The position numbers and the translations under genes were made by a program. This document shows positions 43,084-54,279 of a stretch of 64,000 bases of DNA, one piece after another. The notes under the pieces are model-generated. The model saw only the letters and a program-made list of their open reading frames with translations. It was not told where the DNA came from and did no database searches. Position 1 is the first letter of the stretch; the number at the start of each line of letters is the position of its first letter. Origin of the DNA: Lepidodermella squamata (Eukaryota > Gastrotricha); assembly GCA_047495785.1 (NCBI GenBank), contig JBLDXI010000054.1, forward strand, positions 2,418,001 through 2,482,000, given 5' to 3'.

Positions 43084-44266
43084 ATGCGAGATTTTCTATT
43101 ATTTGGATATTTCTTTCTGCAAATGGTCTACTTAGCTTACAGCGAGGATGCAGTGACGACTTGCACAGTTCCGTCAAGACCGAATTCTGTATTGAAGCTG
43201 CGTAGAACCGGGAGGACAGTGCAGCCGGATACAAAACTTCCAGTCGATAGCATCATAGTAATTGAGTGCTTACCAGGATATGCTTTTACATCGCAATCTG
43301 CTTCGGAGACCAGATGTCAAGCGGATGGTGAATGGAGCGATGAACTGTCGAGATGTGGAAGAGCAGTAGGTAAGGCCTTAACTTGATTTAAATTCCTGCC
43401 GCATTTTCGCATATTGAAGCCAACTTTAGCGCCTGTGGAATCGGCCTGCAAGCAAAGATTATGGGTGGTCGCTATGCTGAACCCGGGGAGTTTCCATGGA
43501 TGGCTAGACTCGAGATTTCGTATTCAGGACTTTCCGAGCCTGCATATTGCGGCGCCTCACTTATCAGTCCAACTTGGGTCCTTACCGCAGCACATTGTTT
43601 GACGGAAAATAGCGGTGATATTGTGGCAGTAATAATCGAACTAGGCCGAACAAATTTATCTATCGATATTGGAACAGACCAAAACGTTCGCCGTGCATCG
43701 AGAACCTACATCATCCACCCGGAATACAACAGACAAAATAATTACAACTATGATGTAGCTCTGATCAAACTTGAGCCGCCTGTTGCACTGAAAAGCACGA
43801 TTCGCACTATATGCTTGCCAGATTCTTCAATATGTGACGCAACGTATTCGATGTCTAACACGCGCATCGACAGTTGTGTTGAAGTATCAGCCGCCGGCTG
43901 GGGCGTGACGGAAAAAGGCGAGCGCTCGTCAAACGCTTTGAAGAAAGTCAACTTGACCATGTCTTCAAGGGAAAATTGCGAAATTTTAGGAGGCTATGGT
44001 AGAATAACAGAAGCTCAAATGTGCGCTGGATCGGAAGTTGAAAAAGTTGATACATGCCCTGGTGACTCCGGCGGACCTTTGATGTGTAGACCTGGTGGGC
44101 CGCTCAGCCCTTATTACCTAACGGGAATAGTTTCCTCCGGTTCGTTATGTGGGCATGCGAATAGACCGGGAATCTATTCCAGAGTTTGTAAAGTGTTGGA
44201 TTGGATTAAGGGATACATCAATTCGGCATCTCTGACAACTTCATCAAGGCCATTGACATCCCCGCG

Positions 44267-44297
<31 letters not shown>

Positions 44298-44615
44298 GCA
44301 AGAAGTAGAACAACAACAACAACACCTCCGCCACCACCCACTCGGTCACCCTATCCGGACTATCCGGAATATCCGGCAGCTACAATAATATACGTTTCTC
44401 CCACTACTAGTTCTCCACCGTTCACCTCCACGTCTCCAACACCTCCACAGCAAACGCCAGGTCCGAAAGTTGGTTCTACGACAACACCACTGTCACCGGA
44501 ACATCTCGGACTAATTATCGGAGGAACAGTGGGCGCCGTCGTAATACTCGTTTTAATTATTGTTCTAACCTCGTGCTACTGTTCTCCTGGATGCCCAGCT
44601 TTCTATACGGTTTAA
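43084..44615 (+). CDS. Membrane-anchored sushi/trypsin-like serine protease 3
   Basis: Exons 43084-43369 and 43420-44615 give 493 residues. The acceptor after CATATTGAAG (43419) keeps the frame (ANFSACGIG, compare PDFSPCGVG in protease 2); an AG ten bases later would not. Signal peptide, sushi-like module (CTVPSRPNSV to GEWSDELSRC), K-IMGG activation site, intact triad (LTAAHC, NYDVALIKL, CPGDSGGPL), a long Thr/Pro-rich stalk partly coded by an ACA repeat, then a TM helix (LIIGGTVGAVVILVLIIVLT) and the tail CYCSPGCPAFYTV. It stands alone, without Cys-rich partners upstream. AATAAA overlaps the TAA stop (44614-44619). Confidence 0.9.
44262..44325 (+). repeat. ACA/CAA trinucleotide repeat coding for Thr
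   Basis: Near-uninterrupted ACA triplets with a short break in the middle; in frame they encode poly-Thr of the protease 3 stalk, likely O-glycosylated. Prone to length variation. Confidence 0.8.
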
Positions 44616-44957
44616 TAAAGAATGGCAACAAAAATTCGCGCATAATTTACAAAAAGATGCCGAAACCTCGAATTTTATCCAGCCCGAACTACGGAAATAT
44701 CCTGATCGCACGCCATAACAATCGTGGGTGTTGACGGAAAAAGCTCACAAGAGTGCGCAGGTGCATTAAAACTACCACGATGAAATCAAGCGCTAATCAA
44801 TAGTGCGGGTGAGGCGCTATTTGCAATTACTTGTTGTCAAGAGATCAAGCTAATCACAGTCTCACGCTGATGCGAAGTTTCTATCCGGCTACAGTAAATC
44901 TCTTCGTCTAGCGAAAACTAAGACGAACTATACGATGTGATTAATTCGCGAGGAATT
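44616..44957 (+). other. Intergenic region
   Basis: Between protease 3 and the receptor gene. No gene seen; promoter of the receptor is presumed here. Confidence 0.4.
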
Positions 44958-47456
44958 ATGCTTCTGACTGCTCTGTTGGCAGTTCTATCCTGCTTTAAAG
45001 TACAATCTCAATTCACTACCCCTGCAGCTACCAATTTCACTACAATTTCCCCGAGAAAGCAACTGAGCAAATTGTCAGTTCTTGTTTTGCTCCCATTTAC
45101 TGGCAACGAGCCAAGAAATTACGAAGTCTGCCGAAATGTTATCGAGACTATTTTCGACGTCGTTAACCGTCGCTCAGATATTCTCCCGGACTATCAGGTC
45201 ATCCCAACGTTCAGAGATGAAAAATCGAATGGTAATGAGACTCCGAAGCTACTAATGGATTACGTCCAGTCAATTTTGGATAACGGATATTACAAATCGC
45301 CCCTAGTACTCGGACCTGTTTTCAGCACCGGTTGCGAGAAATCCGGCCAAATGTTGCACCATGTTGATATGGTCGCTGTTGCTGTAGGTTGCATTTCCCC
45401 TACTCTCACTGCTAGGCGGGATATTTACCCGAATTTGTATCGCATACGAATACCTAATCAACTGGCCTCTTACCCAAGACTGAAGTTTATTCTGGAGGTT
45501 GGCAAATGGCAGGAAATCGCGATTTTAACCACACCCTTATCTCGGGAATTTCTCACGTCACAAGACTTCATGTCCTTGAGTATGGATTACAACATTACTG
45601 TTGTTTGGTTTAATGCTGTCATGGAAATCGATCAAGCTACGTTAATCTCCCTTAAAAGCAGCGATGCCCGAATTATCGTGATCGATGGTGTGACATCGTT
45701 TTTCGTGCTCCGATTCTTGTGCATGGCTTATGACATCGGTATTACGGGGGCTAAATACGCTTTCATCGCGTCAACCTACGCCTACAACGATCCATCTTTT
45801 TTACCGAGAAGTATCGGGGCTGGTTGCAGTCGTAATGTAATCATCGAGCAAATGAAGATCACATTCTGGATAGGCGAAACTGTGATTGGATCTGTAAAAA
45901 CCAACCATAATTCGTCCCTTGGTTACACATCAGCTCAATTCGACGCGATGGTCGCAGCTAGGATGTCGAATAGGGAGGACATCTCAGAATCTGCCGAGCG
46001 ACAAACCTGTCATGATGCTGCTCTTTTAGGCCTATTAGGTCTAGAAAATGCAGAAAGAGCCCTAGCAAAGCAAAATTTAACCTTGAAAAATTACTCGACT
46101 AATCCATATGAAGTGATGAAAATCTTGAATTCAAGTGTTGCTCAAACTTCGTATATCGGCTTACGTCAAAGTACCGTCTCCAAATATTCGAAAAGGCTGG
46201 AGATGGATGACGAGCCGCAGGTGATTGCGCAATGGTCCGCCGCGAAGAAACTCGAAGATTTATTCATCGTAAGTCGAAAGTCGAACCGAAGTGTAGTAAG
46301 TTACGACGATTTCAAAATGGAAGCTGACAATCCGGTAATTTGGCTCGGATCCAATAATCAACCACCACGGGATAGGTCAATTCGTGTGATATCCTATGAA
46401 TTCTCTCCTAATAGCTACATCGGAGTTATAGCAACACTAGCAGGGACGATTTTCATCCTTCACTTGTTGACCCTTTGGCAATTAGTCACATATCGGAGAA
46501 ATATAGAGGCAGTGAGGAGGTTGTATAGGCCCATCATTGTTTTCGTAATAGGATGCATGTTCCTTGACGTCGCTTCCGCCATGCAGACGTTCGGCTTTGC
46601 AGATCTGCCCGAAGTAACTTGTTTCATTCGTGCAGCTCTAACTATGATCGGAATTTGCTTGGTTCATGGCTATTTGGTTTCGAGAATGGCGATATCTAAT
46701 TACAACGCTGTGCGGCGGCAAGTTATCAACCCTTTTCACAGCTCAAACAGGACCGCTCAATCATCCTTGGAATATCGAAACAGGATAGGATCAATATTGG
46801 TCCCGTCTCTGTATCCGCCGACCAGGGGTAGCATGGCTCGAATGATGAAAGCTGCTTCTTTTCGAAGAAATCTCATTAGGTTAACTCAAACCATCGCACC
46901 AATCGCCGAGGAGGAAATCACGATATTTCTGGCTGAGAAAATCATAATTCTAACCAGTGTAGCTCTTACTGCAAGTGCTTTCATTTTTGTAGCAACATGG
47001 TTCGGAATCGATACCCCTAGATACAAATATACTTCAACTGAGCCAATCTACAATCCACTAACAGATTCTTTCACGGAAAGCGTTTTCGGCCGGTGTCAGT
47101 CCGATACTATGCTTCAATGGGCTGTTATTTTAGCTGGGGTCAATGTTTTAGTCGCGTGTTTGGAGGCATACCTTTCTTACAGAGTGACAAACCTGTTGAT
47201 AGTCAACTTTCCTCTCGACATCAAGCCACATCGAACTGCGGTGATGAATGATTTCGTGCTATCGCTAGCTTTCAGTGTACTCTTAATAATCGATGGGACG
47301 GTAGTTCAGCAAATCGCTTTGGCAGTCGTGACATTACTATTATCGGCAACAACAAGTTTCACGTTACTATATCCGATTCTGAAGGTAAATGTTCGCCAAT
47401 CTCGGCGAAATTCGCTCTCGACTAGCAACGCAACAGATTTTTCCGTTCAGCGTTGA
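44958..47456 (+). CDS. Class C GPCR-like receptor (GABA-B-like layout), intronless
   Basis: One exon, 832 residues. I choose ATG 44958 (MLLTALLAVLSCFKVQS, signal peptide) over an upstream GTG in frame. Residues from about 40 to 470 resemble the periplasmic-binding-like ligand domain of class C receptors (LSVLVLLPFTGNEPRNYE, VLGPVFSTGCEKSGQ, VAVAVGCISPTL, YPNLYRIRIPNQ). Seven TM helices run from about residue 488 (YIGVIATLAGTIFILHLL) to about 807 (TTSFTLLYPILKV). There is no Cys-rich linker, which fits the GABA-B branch rather than the glutamate branch. The lack of introns in a 2.5 kb gene could mean retrocopy origin. Ligand unknown; the assignment rests on layout and motif impressions. Confidence 0.72.
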   Translation: MLLTALLAVLSCFKVQSQFTTPAATNFTTISPRKQLSKLSVLVLLPFTGNEPRNYEVCRNVIETIFDVVNRRSDILPDYQVIPTFRDEKSNGNETPKLLMDYVQSILDNGYYKSPLVLGPVFSTGCEKSGQMLHHVDMVAVAVGCISPTLTARRDIYPNLYRIRIPNQLASYPRLKFILEVGKWQEIAILTTPLSREFLTSQDFMSLSMDYNITVVWFNAVMEIDQATLISLKSSDARIIVIDGVTSFFVLRFLCMAYDIGITGAKYAFIASTYAYNDPSFLPRSIGAGCSRNVIIEQMKITFWIGETVIGSVKTNHNSSLGYTSAQFDAMVAARMSNREDISESAERQTCHDAALLGLLGLENAERALAKQNLTLKNYSTNPYEVMKILNSSVAQTSYIGLRQSTVSKYSKRLEMDDEPQVIAQWSAAKKLEDLFIVSRKSNRSVVSYDDFKMEADNPVIWLGSNNQPPRDRSIRVISYEFSPNSYIGVIATLAGTIFILHLLTLWQLVTYRRNIEAVRRLYRPIIVFVIGCMFLDVASAMQTFGFADLPEVTCFIRAALTMIGICLVHGYLVSRMAISNYNAVRRQVINPFHSSNRTAQSSLEYRNRIGSILVPSLYPPTRGSMARMMKAASFRRNLIRLTQTIAPIAEEEITIFLAEKIIILTSVALTASAFIFVATWFGIDTPRYKYTSTEPIYNPLTDSFTESVFGRCQSDTMLQWAVILAGVNVLVACLEAYLSYRVTNLLIVNFPLDIKPHRTAVMNDFVLSLAFSVLLIIDGTVVQQIALAVVTLLLSATTSFTLLYPILKVNVRQSRRNSLSTSNATDFSVQR

Positions 47457-48235
47457 ATAACGTGGACTATACATTCGCCCTGGACCACAGCTATACGCTA
47501 TACTCGCTGTGGGAATAAAATGTTGAGAGTTTTTATTTTTTACAGGTCTGATGTCTTACAGATTCTGCTTCATCATTTTTTAAAGTACCGCTTTCATGGT
47601 GAAATTCTGACCGATCAAATTTCAGATCGACTTTTAACACAAATCAGAAAGTTACTTCTGGCAAAACAATAAATCGAACGGCTTCATTTTGTAATTAAAG
47701 ATTTGAGTGGAAAATCGTATGTCAATTTTTGCTCGAGAAGTCGAGGCCAGAGTTCCAGATTATCTCTTTGGAAGCATGTTGTTTGAATTTACGTGAAGAA
47801 AGCTGACTAATAAGTAGAGGAAACCCCGGATGACGTATTTTTTGCCCACGTTTCAAATGCAAACTTCAAATGCTTCAAGCTTTCAAAAATAAACGCGCCC
47901 ATAAACAAGTCGTGATACGTATAACATCAAGTATGAGTAGTTGTTTATACACACGAATATACGACAATGGTTGGTCATATATTAATGTTTCTACGTGAAT
48001 AATCTTAAAGCTTTACTTTGTTGAAAAGTGAACATGAAAAAAATAAATGCACTAATACGATCAAAGAAACGTAGCAACCTTAAGTGAAGGGTTTTTTCAT
48101 GAAAAAACTGACGTTGCCAAATGCTGTTATGTTGGTTGCATCAAACTTCTTTTTGATTAGCATAAAGAGAAACCTGAACGTTGACTACTAAGCAGTGGAT
48201 GCCTGCTACAACATTTATCACTACAACTATTAATT
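47457..48235 (+). other. Intergenic region
   Basis: GGAATAAAATG at 47511-47521 is a likely poly(A) signal of the receptor gene. Rest AT-rich with no gene seen. Confidence 0.45.
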
Positions 48236-48937
48236 ATGGGCAAAACCACACCTAGCAACAATCGCGGGTCGTTGCCTAACTTAACAAAATCGTCAATGTA
48301 TCGACAACTCAATCCAGCGGAGCTGAAAGTTGGTAACGAGAAATCGTTGAATAAATCTGGCGAGAAAGCTATCAAGACAAAGTCTCAAGATGGGCCAAAC
48401 TCCAAAACAAAAGTGTTCCACACGTCCCAAAGTTCCCCTGGTGAATTTCGCAAGCCTGCAAAGTATCAAATGAAAATGGTATGCCGGTTGCCGCCTTTGA
48501 AGGAGGAAGACCCGCCTCATGTTGTAGCACGGCTTCGTCGAATCGCAATCGGTCTTTCAGCAACTTCCCTCTTTATAGGATTTCCGATTTTGTCTTGCCT
48601 CGCCTTTTACATCGCCGTCAAACGACCGCTGGTAACGCAGACTAAAACTGGCGAACCGGTTTCTTACAAACGCAGATTTTTAACAGCAATCACCCTCGCT
48701 TCTATAGCGATAGGCTTAGTACTTATAAGTGGCGTTATTATCGGACTGTCTCTTGGCATAGATCTAGACGATGATGATTACTTGCCTCCGGTACCTACGA
48801 CTCATCACGCAGCTCCAGCAGTGATTACAAGCCCTGTCGGACGAGATTCCAGACTAGTTCAACCGAACGGGTTGCACAATTTGCCCCGGGATGAATCACA
48901 GCTACAGCCGATACGTGGCGGGCGCGGCAATGGCTAA
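48236..48937 (+). CDS. Small protein with two membrane segments
   Basis: Single exon, 233 residues, no signal peptide. A basic, Ser/Lys-rich N-terminal half precedes two hydrophobic segments (IGLSATSLFIGFPILSCLAF and LASIAIGLVLISGVIIGLSL) separated by a basic loop, then an acidic IDLDDDDYLPPVP stretch and a polar tail with THH. The layout (polar N terminus, two TM helices, polar tail) matches the 49609 gene, so the two are probably distant paralogues. Family not recognised. Confidence 0.65.
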   Translation: MGKTTPSNNRGSLPNLTKSSMYRQLNPAELKVGNEKSLNKSGEKAIKTKSQDGPNSKTKVFHTSQSSPGEFRKPAKYQMKMVCRLPPLKEEDPPHVVARLRRIAIGLSATSLFIGFPILSCLAFYIAVKRPLVTQTKTGEPVSYKRRFLTAITLASIAIGLVLISGVIIGLSLGIDLDDDDYLPPVPTTHHAAPAVITSPVGRDSRLVQPNGLHNLPRDESQLQPIRGGRGNG

Positions 48938-49608
48938 CAAATCATCGAGGAATCGCTCTTCAACTCCTGTGTCTCAATCTTTCTATCTCTCGTATTGTTC
49001 GCAAAATTTACTTCCTGATATTATACTGTTTAAAATCGATGATATTTCGGAAAAAAATAAAATAGAACAGATTTTCATTTTTATTTGAAAATTCTACCTT
49101 AAAAATCATTTTATGAGCTATAATTATTTACCCCGGCCATTGATCCATATTGCCAGGATATGACCATTGTTCGCGGTAATGAGCCCGAGTTAACAAAAGC
49201 GGAAATGGTATGCATAATTCATTACCGCAGCATTGTCATCGGTTTTAGGCGTGTATACCACTGTGTGTATGACATCACATCCGCCGCGAAGCCCTGACGA
49301 TGTGAGCAAACAGCGCGGCGCTTTTGTATTCACTGTCATTACGATCCAGCAATGGCGAATGCACTAGAGGCGTTGTGGGAGTGGTAGGGCTGGCTTTGCA
49401 CAGGTATACACACACATTCATGCAATTATTATTGCTGCGTTAATATTAATATCGTCTGTAATAATATAAAGTATTATGCTGACTGGATCGACAAAAACGC
49501 AGCGCTGGTAGTGTAGTTCATCCTATTTCAACAGTTCTATGTTCATCGCCATTCAATATTTACAAAACCTACTGCCAAGCATTTACTGGTGATAAAAGGC
49601 GTTCGAAA
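48938..49608 (+). other. Intergenic region
   Basis: AATAAAATAG near 49056 is a possible poly(A) signal for the upstream gene. No gene seen. Confidence 0.4.
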
Positions 49609-50231
49609 ATGGCAGACTTGGACGATGTAAAGGTCGACGTTTCTGATAAAGAGAAACTTGTGGAGAAGGAAGTCGAATTCATCCCGCCTAAAGCCGAGCT
49701 GAACTCCCCACCGCCAGCTTATCACACTTTGACCGAGGAGCAGCCTCAAGAACGTGGACTCGGTGTTTTGAGCAGATTCGCAGTTCTTCTATCAGTTTTT
49801 TCGTTGATTTTTGGCTGCCCGCTTCTGTCTCTTTTCGGTATTCTCATCCTACTGAGAAGCTACAGATCACGTCGAGCTCAAAACTCGAATTCTACTGGGC
49901 AGGGTTTAGCTGATCGATGCGTCCTAGCCATCGTTTTCTCAGCTATTTCATTCACGATTGCTGCCATGGGACTCTGCGGCGGTCTATTGGCTCTCCACGG
50001 CCTCGATTACCCTGGTAATTAATCGGAATTTATCATCTGATTTCGATTCAATTTAGTTACTTAGGTCAATGCTTCAACGCTAATAGATGGGGCTGGCATT
50101 ACCATTATTTCCACGGCCATCATGGTGATCATCACGAGCATAATTTCTACCACGGTCGCCATGATTTCCGACCAGGCATGCCGACGCATGGGCGTTTCCA
50201 CATGTTCGAAAACGAGCTGTTCCATAATTGA
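49609..50231 (+). CDS. Two-TM protein with histidine-rich tail
   Basis: Exons 49609-50014 and 50065-50231 (50-base intron, GTAATT...TTAG) give 190 residues. Acidic N terminus (DLDDVKVDVSDKEKLVEKEV), a Pro patch (NSPPPAYHTL), two TM segments (FAVLLSVFSLIFGCPLLSLF; VLAIVFSAISFTIAAMGLCG), then an exon-2 tail rich in His (about 15 in 55 residues, e.g. HYHYFHGHHGDHHEHNFYHG). Such tails can bind divalent metals; that is inference. PPPAY is a PPxY-like motif that could bind WW domains. Without the intron the protein would stop four residues into the intron, but the open, biased His-rich frame supports splicing. Confidence 0.72.
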
Positions 50232-50509
50232 ATCCGGCATTGAAAACATTCTATTCTAATCATCTTGTTCTTTCAAGCTGTGATTTTCAGGTTTCAAATA
50301 TCGTATTGTGAAAGTCTCAAACTTGAAATAAACCGTCAACTTTTACTGCAAGGTGAACAGAAGTTGGGGTAAAACTCTGAGCTAAATGTGACCGCAGAAA
50401 TTTCTGGACTGATAACAGAAAACTAGCAACTTGGACCTGGCGTTATCTTATCAACTCAACCTCAGAAATGAAGCCCAACTTGACAATCTGACTATGCAAT
50501 TAAAAAAAT
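50232..50509 (+). other. Intergenic region
   Basis: Contains GAAATAAACC near 50324, a possible poly(A) signal. No gene seen. Confidence 0.35.
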
Positions 50510-52103
50510 ATGAGTGGTGTGTATTTGTGTATTTCAGCTATCTTACTGATTTCTGCTGGAAGCATCTATTGCCAGCAGAGCAGTCTATGGCCACGTCCGA
50601 ATGACTTGATAGGATTTTGGCCCATGGATTGGGTCAATAAGCTGCAAGACGTTGGACCTAATGCAATGCATGGTAGTCGAGCTTTCGGCGTCAACCAAAA
50701 CAACAACAAAACCAGGCCCATTTGGTAGCTATGGCACTAGCTACTCTCCCGGCTGTAGTTCGTGCTACATCTTCTGCCAGGACAAGCAACGCCCAAATGT
50801 TCGGAGTTCCTTCACCATCTCGTTCTACTTTTACGCTGGGCATAACGCAGCGTCCAGTGGCGGACTTTTCATGTTCAAAGACCTGTTCGGTACCACGAAA
50901 AAGTCACTTCAGATGCGTTACACTCCTAAAACGACCAAGTTGGAAATCGAGGCGAATAATGTGACCATTGGCCAATACGATTTGATTCGTAATGTCGGTG
51001 GATGGACTTACGTTGCGCTGAGCTACGACGGAAATACAAAAGAGCTGTCGATTTACAATCAGCATGGGCTAGTCTACAGCGCCGGGTTCCAGCCTCACGT
51101 CTACATCGCTAATTCAGTCGACAACACGGCTGGATTTTGCGTTGGTCATTCGACAATCTTCGGAATGCTGCAGAACGACGATGCTGTTTCATGCTTGATG
51201 ATGTACTCTACAAACTTGAACGCGGCAGAGATCAGTGAGGCTCATGAAGCTTGCCGCTTGATTCACGGAAGTGCTCCTAGTGGATCGCCGAGAATCCCAG
51301 TGGACCCGTTCCCATCTGAAACCGCGACAATACCTCGGCATGGGCAGTTTCCTTACGTTGCTTCGTTGAGGTTTAACAAAGCCCATGTTTGCACGGCTAC
51401 GATTGTTGACCCTTATTGGGTACTGACCAGCGCGAAATGCTTCAAGAACAATGATTTTTCAAAATACGATGTAATAGCCGGGGAGTATGATCTTAAAGTT
51501 ACTGATAAATACGAGGAGCAAATTGGAGTGAAAAACGCTGTAACAGACCCATCTGGTCAAGTTACAATGGTTGAGTTAGCCAATTCGATTGATATGTCCA
51601 GCGATTATGTTCATACTACCGCTTTGTCTGGTGATAGCCTCAAGGATGACCGTGCGATTTTCGTCGGTTGGGGCGAGAATGGGCGGCCGGGTGATTCATC
51701 CAAGACTCTTCAACGTTACGTCTATGGCACTCAGGTTGATTCAAAGAAATGTGGAATTTCTGGGGATGGCTATTTATGTTTTGAAACAAGTCCTTCCGTT
51801 CCCTGTGGTGAGGGAGATATGGGCGGTCCAATGCTGATTCCTAGTGTCTTAAACCAGAATAGTGCCAATAATTTGGTACAACACGGCTTGTTGCTTGAAG
51901 CAAAGGACTGTTCAAATCATGCTGCTTTTGTTAACCTGGCTAAATTTTCTAATTTCATCCACGATACAATCGCATGTGTTATTCCCGGTATGCTTTACCC
52001 GAAACAATGTCCCATTGGAACAGGGTTCACTAGTGTTTATTTTCGGTTTAAACCATACCGGTTACAACTGGTATCTATTCGGTGTTTATTTTTCGTTGTA
52101 TAA
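50510..52103 (+). pseudogene. LamG-like plus inactive trypsin-like protein, with one frameshift
   Basis: The first frame (50510-50728) has a signal peptide (MSGVYLCISAILLISAGSIY) and the start of a concanavalin/LamG-like domain (LIGFWPMDWVNKLQDVGPNA). The same domain continues in the next frame (PGPFGSYGTSYS, SFTISFYFYAGHNA, WTYVALSYDGNTKELSIYN) to a trypsin-like domain ending at 52103. One extra base near 50700-50718, in an AAC/AAAA run, explains the shift. The protease part lacks the triad: LTSAKC for LTAAHC and GEGDMGGPM for GDSGGPL. Apart from the shift, 1.4 kb is open and motifs are conserved. It may therefore be a functional gene with an assembly indel, a natural frameshift allele, or a recent pseudogene. 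It is another dead protease homologue in this cluster. Confidence 0.65.
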
Positions 52104-53267
52104 AAACCAGTCATTTACGAGGTTTTTATTAAATTTTCGCTGCATTAGATTTCCCATTTCTTTCAATTGTTCACTTCGGCATTGCAATGCAATTTGCCAG
52201 ATATAGAGTATTTCAAGCATTTTATGTAATTCTTAATTATCTAGAATTTTCACCAAAGAAAATCAATAAATTATTTCAAAAATTTTTCAAATTATTTTGA
52301 AATTTTTTATGAAAATTTTAGAAAATATTAGAATTTGATTACAATTATTAGATAACCAGATATTACGATTCAATTGAGCCTGCTTATTTTGATCGATTTT
52401 CAATTAGTGATTCTACTGAAGTTTGGATCTCTAGCTATTTCTCAGAAGTACAGCAAACAGTTGGGAAAGGTAGTTTAAGAAATTGCGTCAAGAATCGAGC
52501 ATGAAAGCAGTTAAATGAGAGCGTTGTTTACACTAGCTGGTGCTCACGCTGTGCTAAGCCGGCCCCTGGCTCGCATTTCTCTCATCCTAACGTAATTTCT
52601 AAGAAAACTAACAAGCTGCCTAAGCGAGTCTGAATATGCTAAATAATTCGATAGGTCTGTTAATTCTCATGCTGGAATGACTTTTCAACTCGCAAGCATT
52701 TGAAATTACAGCTGCAAGTTTGGGTCCACAACTTCAAAACTATAGTCTTTTGTATATTAGTATGTTATCCCTCTTGTTTACCTCGGGCAAGGCACCATCT
52801 AGAATCTGAACGTTTATTACCTCATCCCTCCGCAGACCAAATAAAAGGAGTCCAGTTTAAAAAAAGGCGTTTCACAATTAGCGTTAAATATACATGTGAA
52901 ATTAAAATTAAAACTGAAATTTTTTCGCCTTTAATTAAAAAAACCAAGAATAATCGGTGAATGCATCCCCAAGGTAGTTTTTTGTGCAGAATTCGAATTT
53001 GAGATCGAAAATGTGATTAGGCGACTGCAAATCAAAGTTGCCAAAGCAAAGCTGTTCGGAGATTAAGCTCTAACAATAAATTGCCATATCTGACCATAGG
53101 ATCGGTTCATACCCGGTTTCTATTGGTAGTTATCGGTACTACCGGTTGTTTCAAATGATAATACCGGTACTTATGGAACCCTGCATTGGAAAAGCCTAAT
53201 TGATACGATATTACATTGCTTGCGACCATAGTACTGATTTTAAAGAAATTGAAAATAAAAAATTAAT
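52104..53267. other. Intergenic region of 1.2 kb
   Basis: AT-rich and without a supported gene; short open frames only. A stretch around 53100-53165 repeats ACCGGT-containing pieces. Confidence 0.4.
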
Positions 53268-53375
53268 AAAAAGACATAGGGTTAGCGCGGCCAGTTTAGG
53301 ATGGGTAATACCCAACTAACTCTCCCATAGAATAAGTTGTGAAACGAAGTAACTGCACCACAAGGCCCATGCCAA
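53268..53375 (-). ncRNA. Vault-RNA-like Pol III gene 1
   Basis: Minus-strand RNA of about 101-103 nt with its 5' end near 53375 and a TTTTT terminator at 53272-53268. An A-box-like TGGTGCAGTTACTTCG lies about 15 nt in. The 5' end GGCATGGG can pair with the 3' end CCCTATGTC (eight pairs, one bulge). The CTGGCCGCGC before the 3' stem is shared with genes 2 and 3. Upstream on the minus strand there is a TAAAATA about 27 nt before the start and an octamer ATTTGCAT further up, as in Pol III genes with external elements. Human vault RNAs have the closely similar GCTCAGCGGTTACTTCG. B box unclear. Confidence 0.6.
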
Positions 53376-54138
53376 GATCTGTTACTTTTTTGCTATTTTA
53401 TCGTTGCGCTATGCAAATAATATTTCTAGAAGGAATAAAGATAAGGGAAACGCTCATTTGCAGCAGTACGGAGAATACCGAATACATTACGCTGAATCCG
53501 CAAGTCCAAACCCAGGAGAAATAATAAGTAACGACGTGATAATACTCGCGGCCAATGGCATTTATAAGAGAAAAACAACTGCTGAACCATAACAACCGAT
53601 CGACTGCTAAACTGCAATAACGAACAAGTGCGGAGTCACCGAACGATGATGCGATAAAAATAATGAAGACACATTGTAGCTCCGCAGATAAATAAATTCA
53701 GTGTGTCTACTCGGAAGATCCGGGCTACATCTTAGGCCAACTACGTGTTGCTTTGATGGTCGATATGATAGAATAAATGGCGCTTGGCAGCACGCGATTC
53801 TTTCAATTGATTATAGGGTATGATAAAAATCACACCCACCAACCCGACCAACCCCACTATCCACTATCGCGACCGAGCCAGCAACAAGTAGTTGGACTTT
53901 GACACTGTATATCGAGACTAAGATGTATAAGGAAACAATTCCCTACCGCAGTTAATTACTGGGAACTCTTCGAATTGATTAGCGAATTTACAGGTATTTT
54001 CAAGTATTTATTGAGCGGCATTTTGTATATCGTATGTATTTTCCACTCTGGTCCAAAATTTTTTAGTCTTACTTCTTACTTCGGATCTAAAGGAGTGGCT
54101 ATTGCTTATCTCCGAAAAATAAAAATTAAATGGATAAC

Positions 54139-54164
<26 letters not shown>

Positions 54165-54169
<5 letters not shown>

Positions 54170-54279
54170 GGACGTGAGACTTGCGCGGCCAGTCTATCAT
54201 GAGTGTGTACCCGAAGTATTCAATCAGTTGAATAAACGCGTTGTGAAACGAAGTAACTAAGCCACATGGCACACGTCCC
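54165..54279 (-). ncRNA. Vault-RNA-like Pol III gene 2
   Basis: Minus-strand RNA of about 109 nt from 54279 to 54170, then TTTTT. The ends form a perfect seven-pair stem (GGACGTG with CACGTCC). The A-box-like TGGCTTAGTTACTTCG and CTGGCCGCGC are conserved. ACTTCGGGTAC in the second half might serve as a degenerate B box. No TATA seen upstream. Confidence 0.62.
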
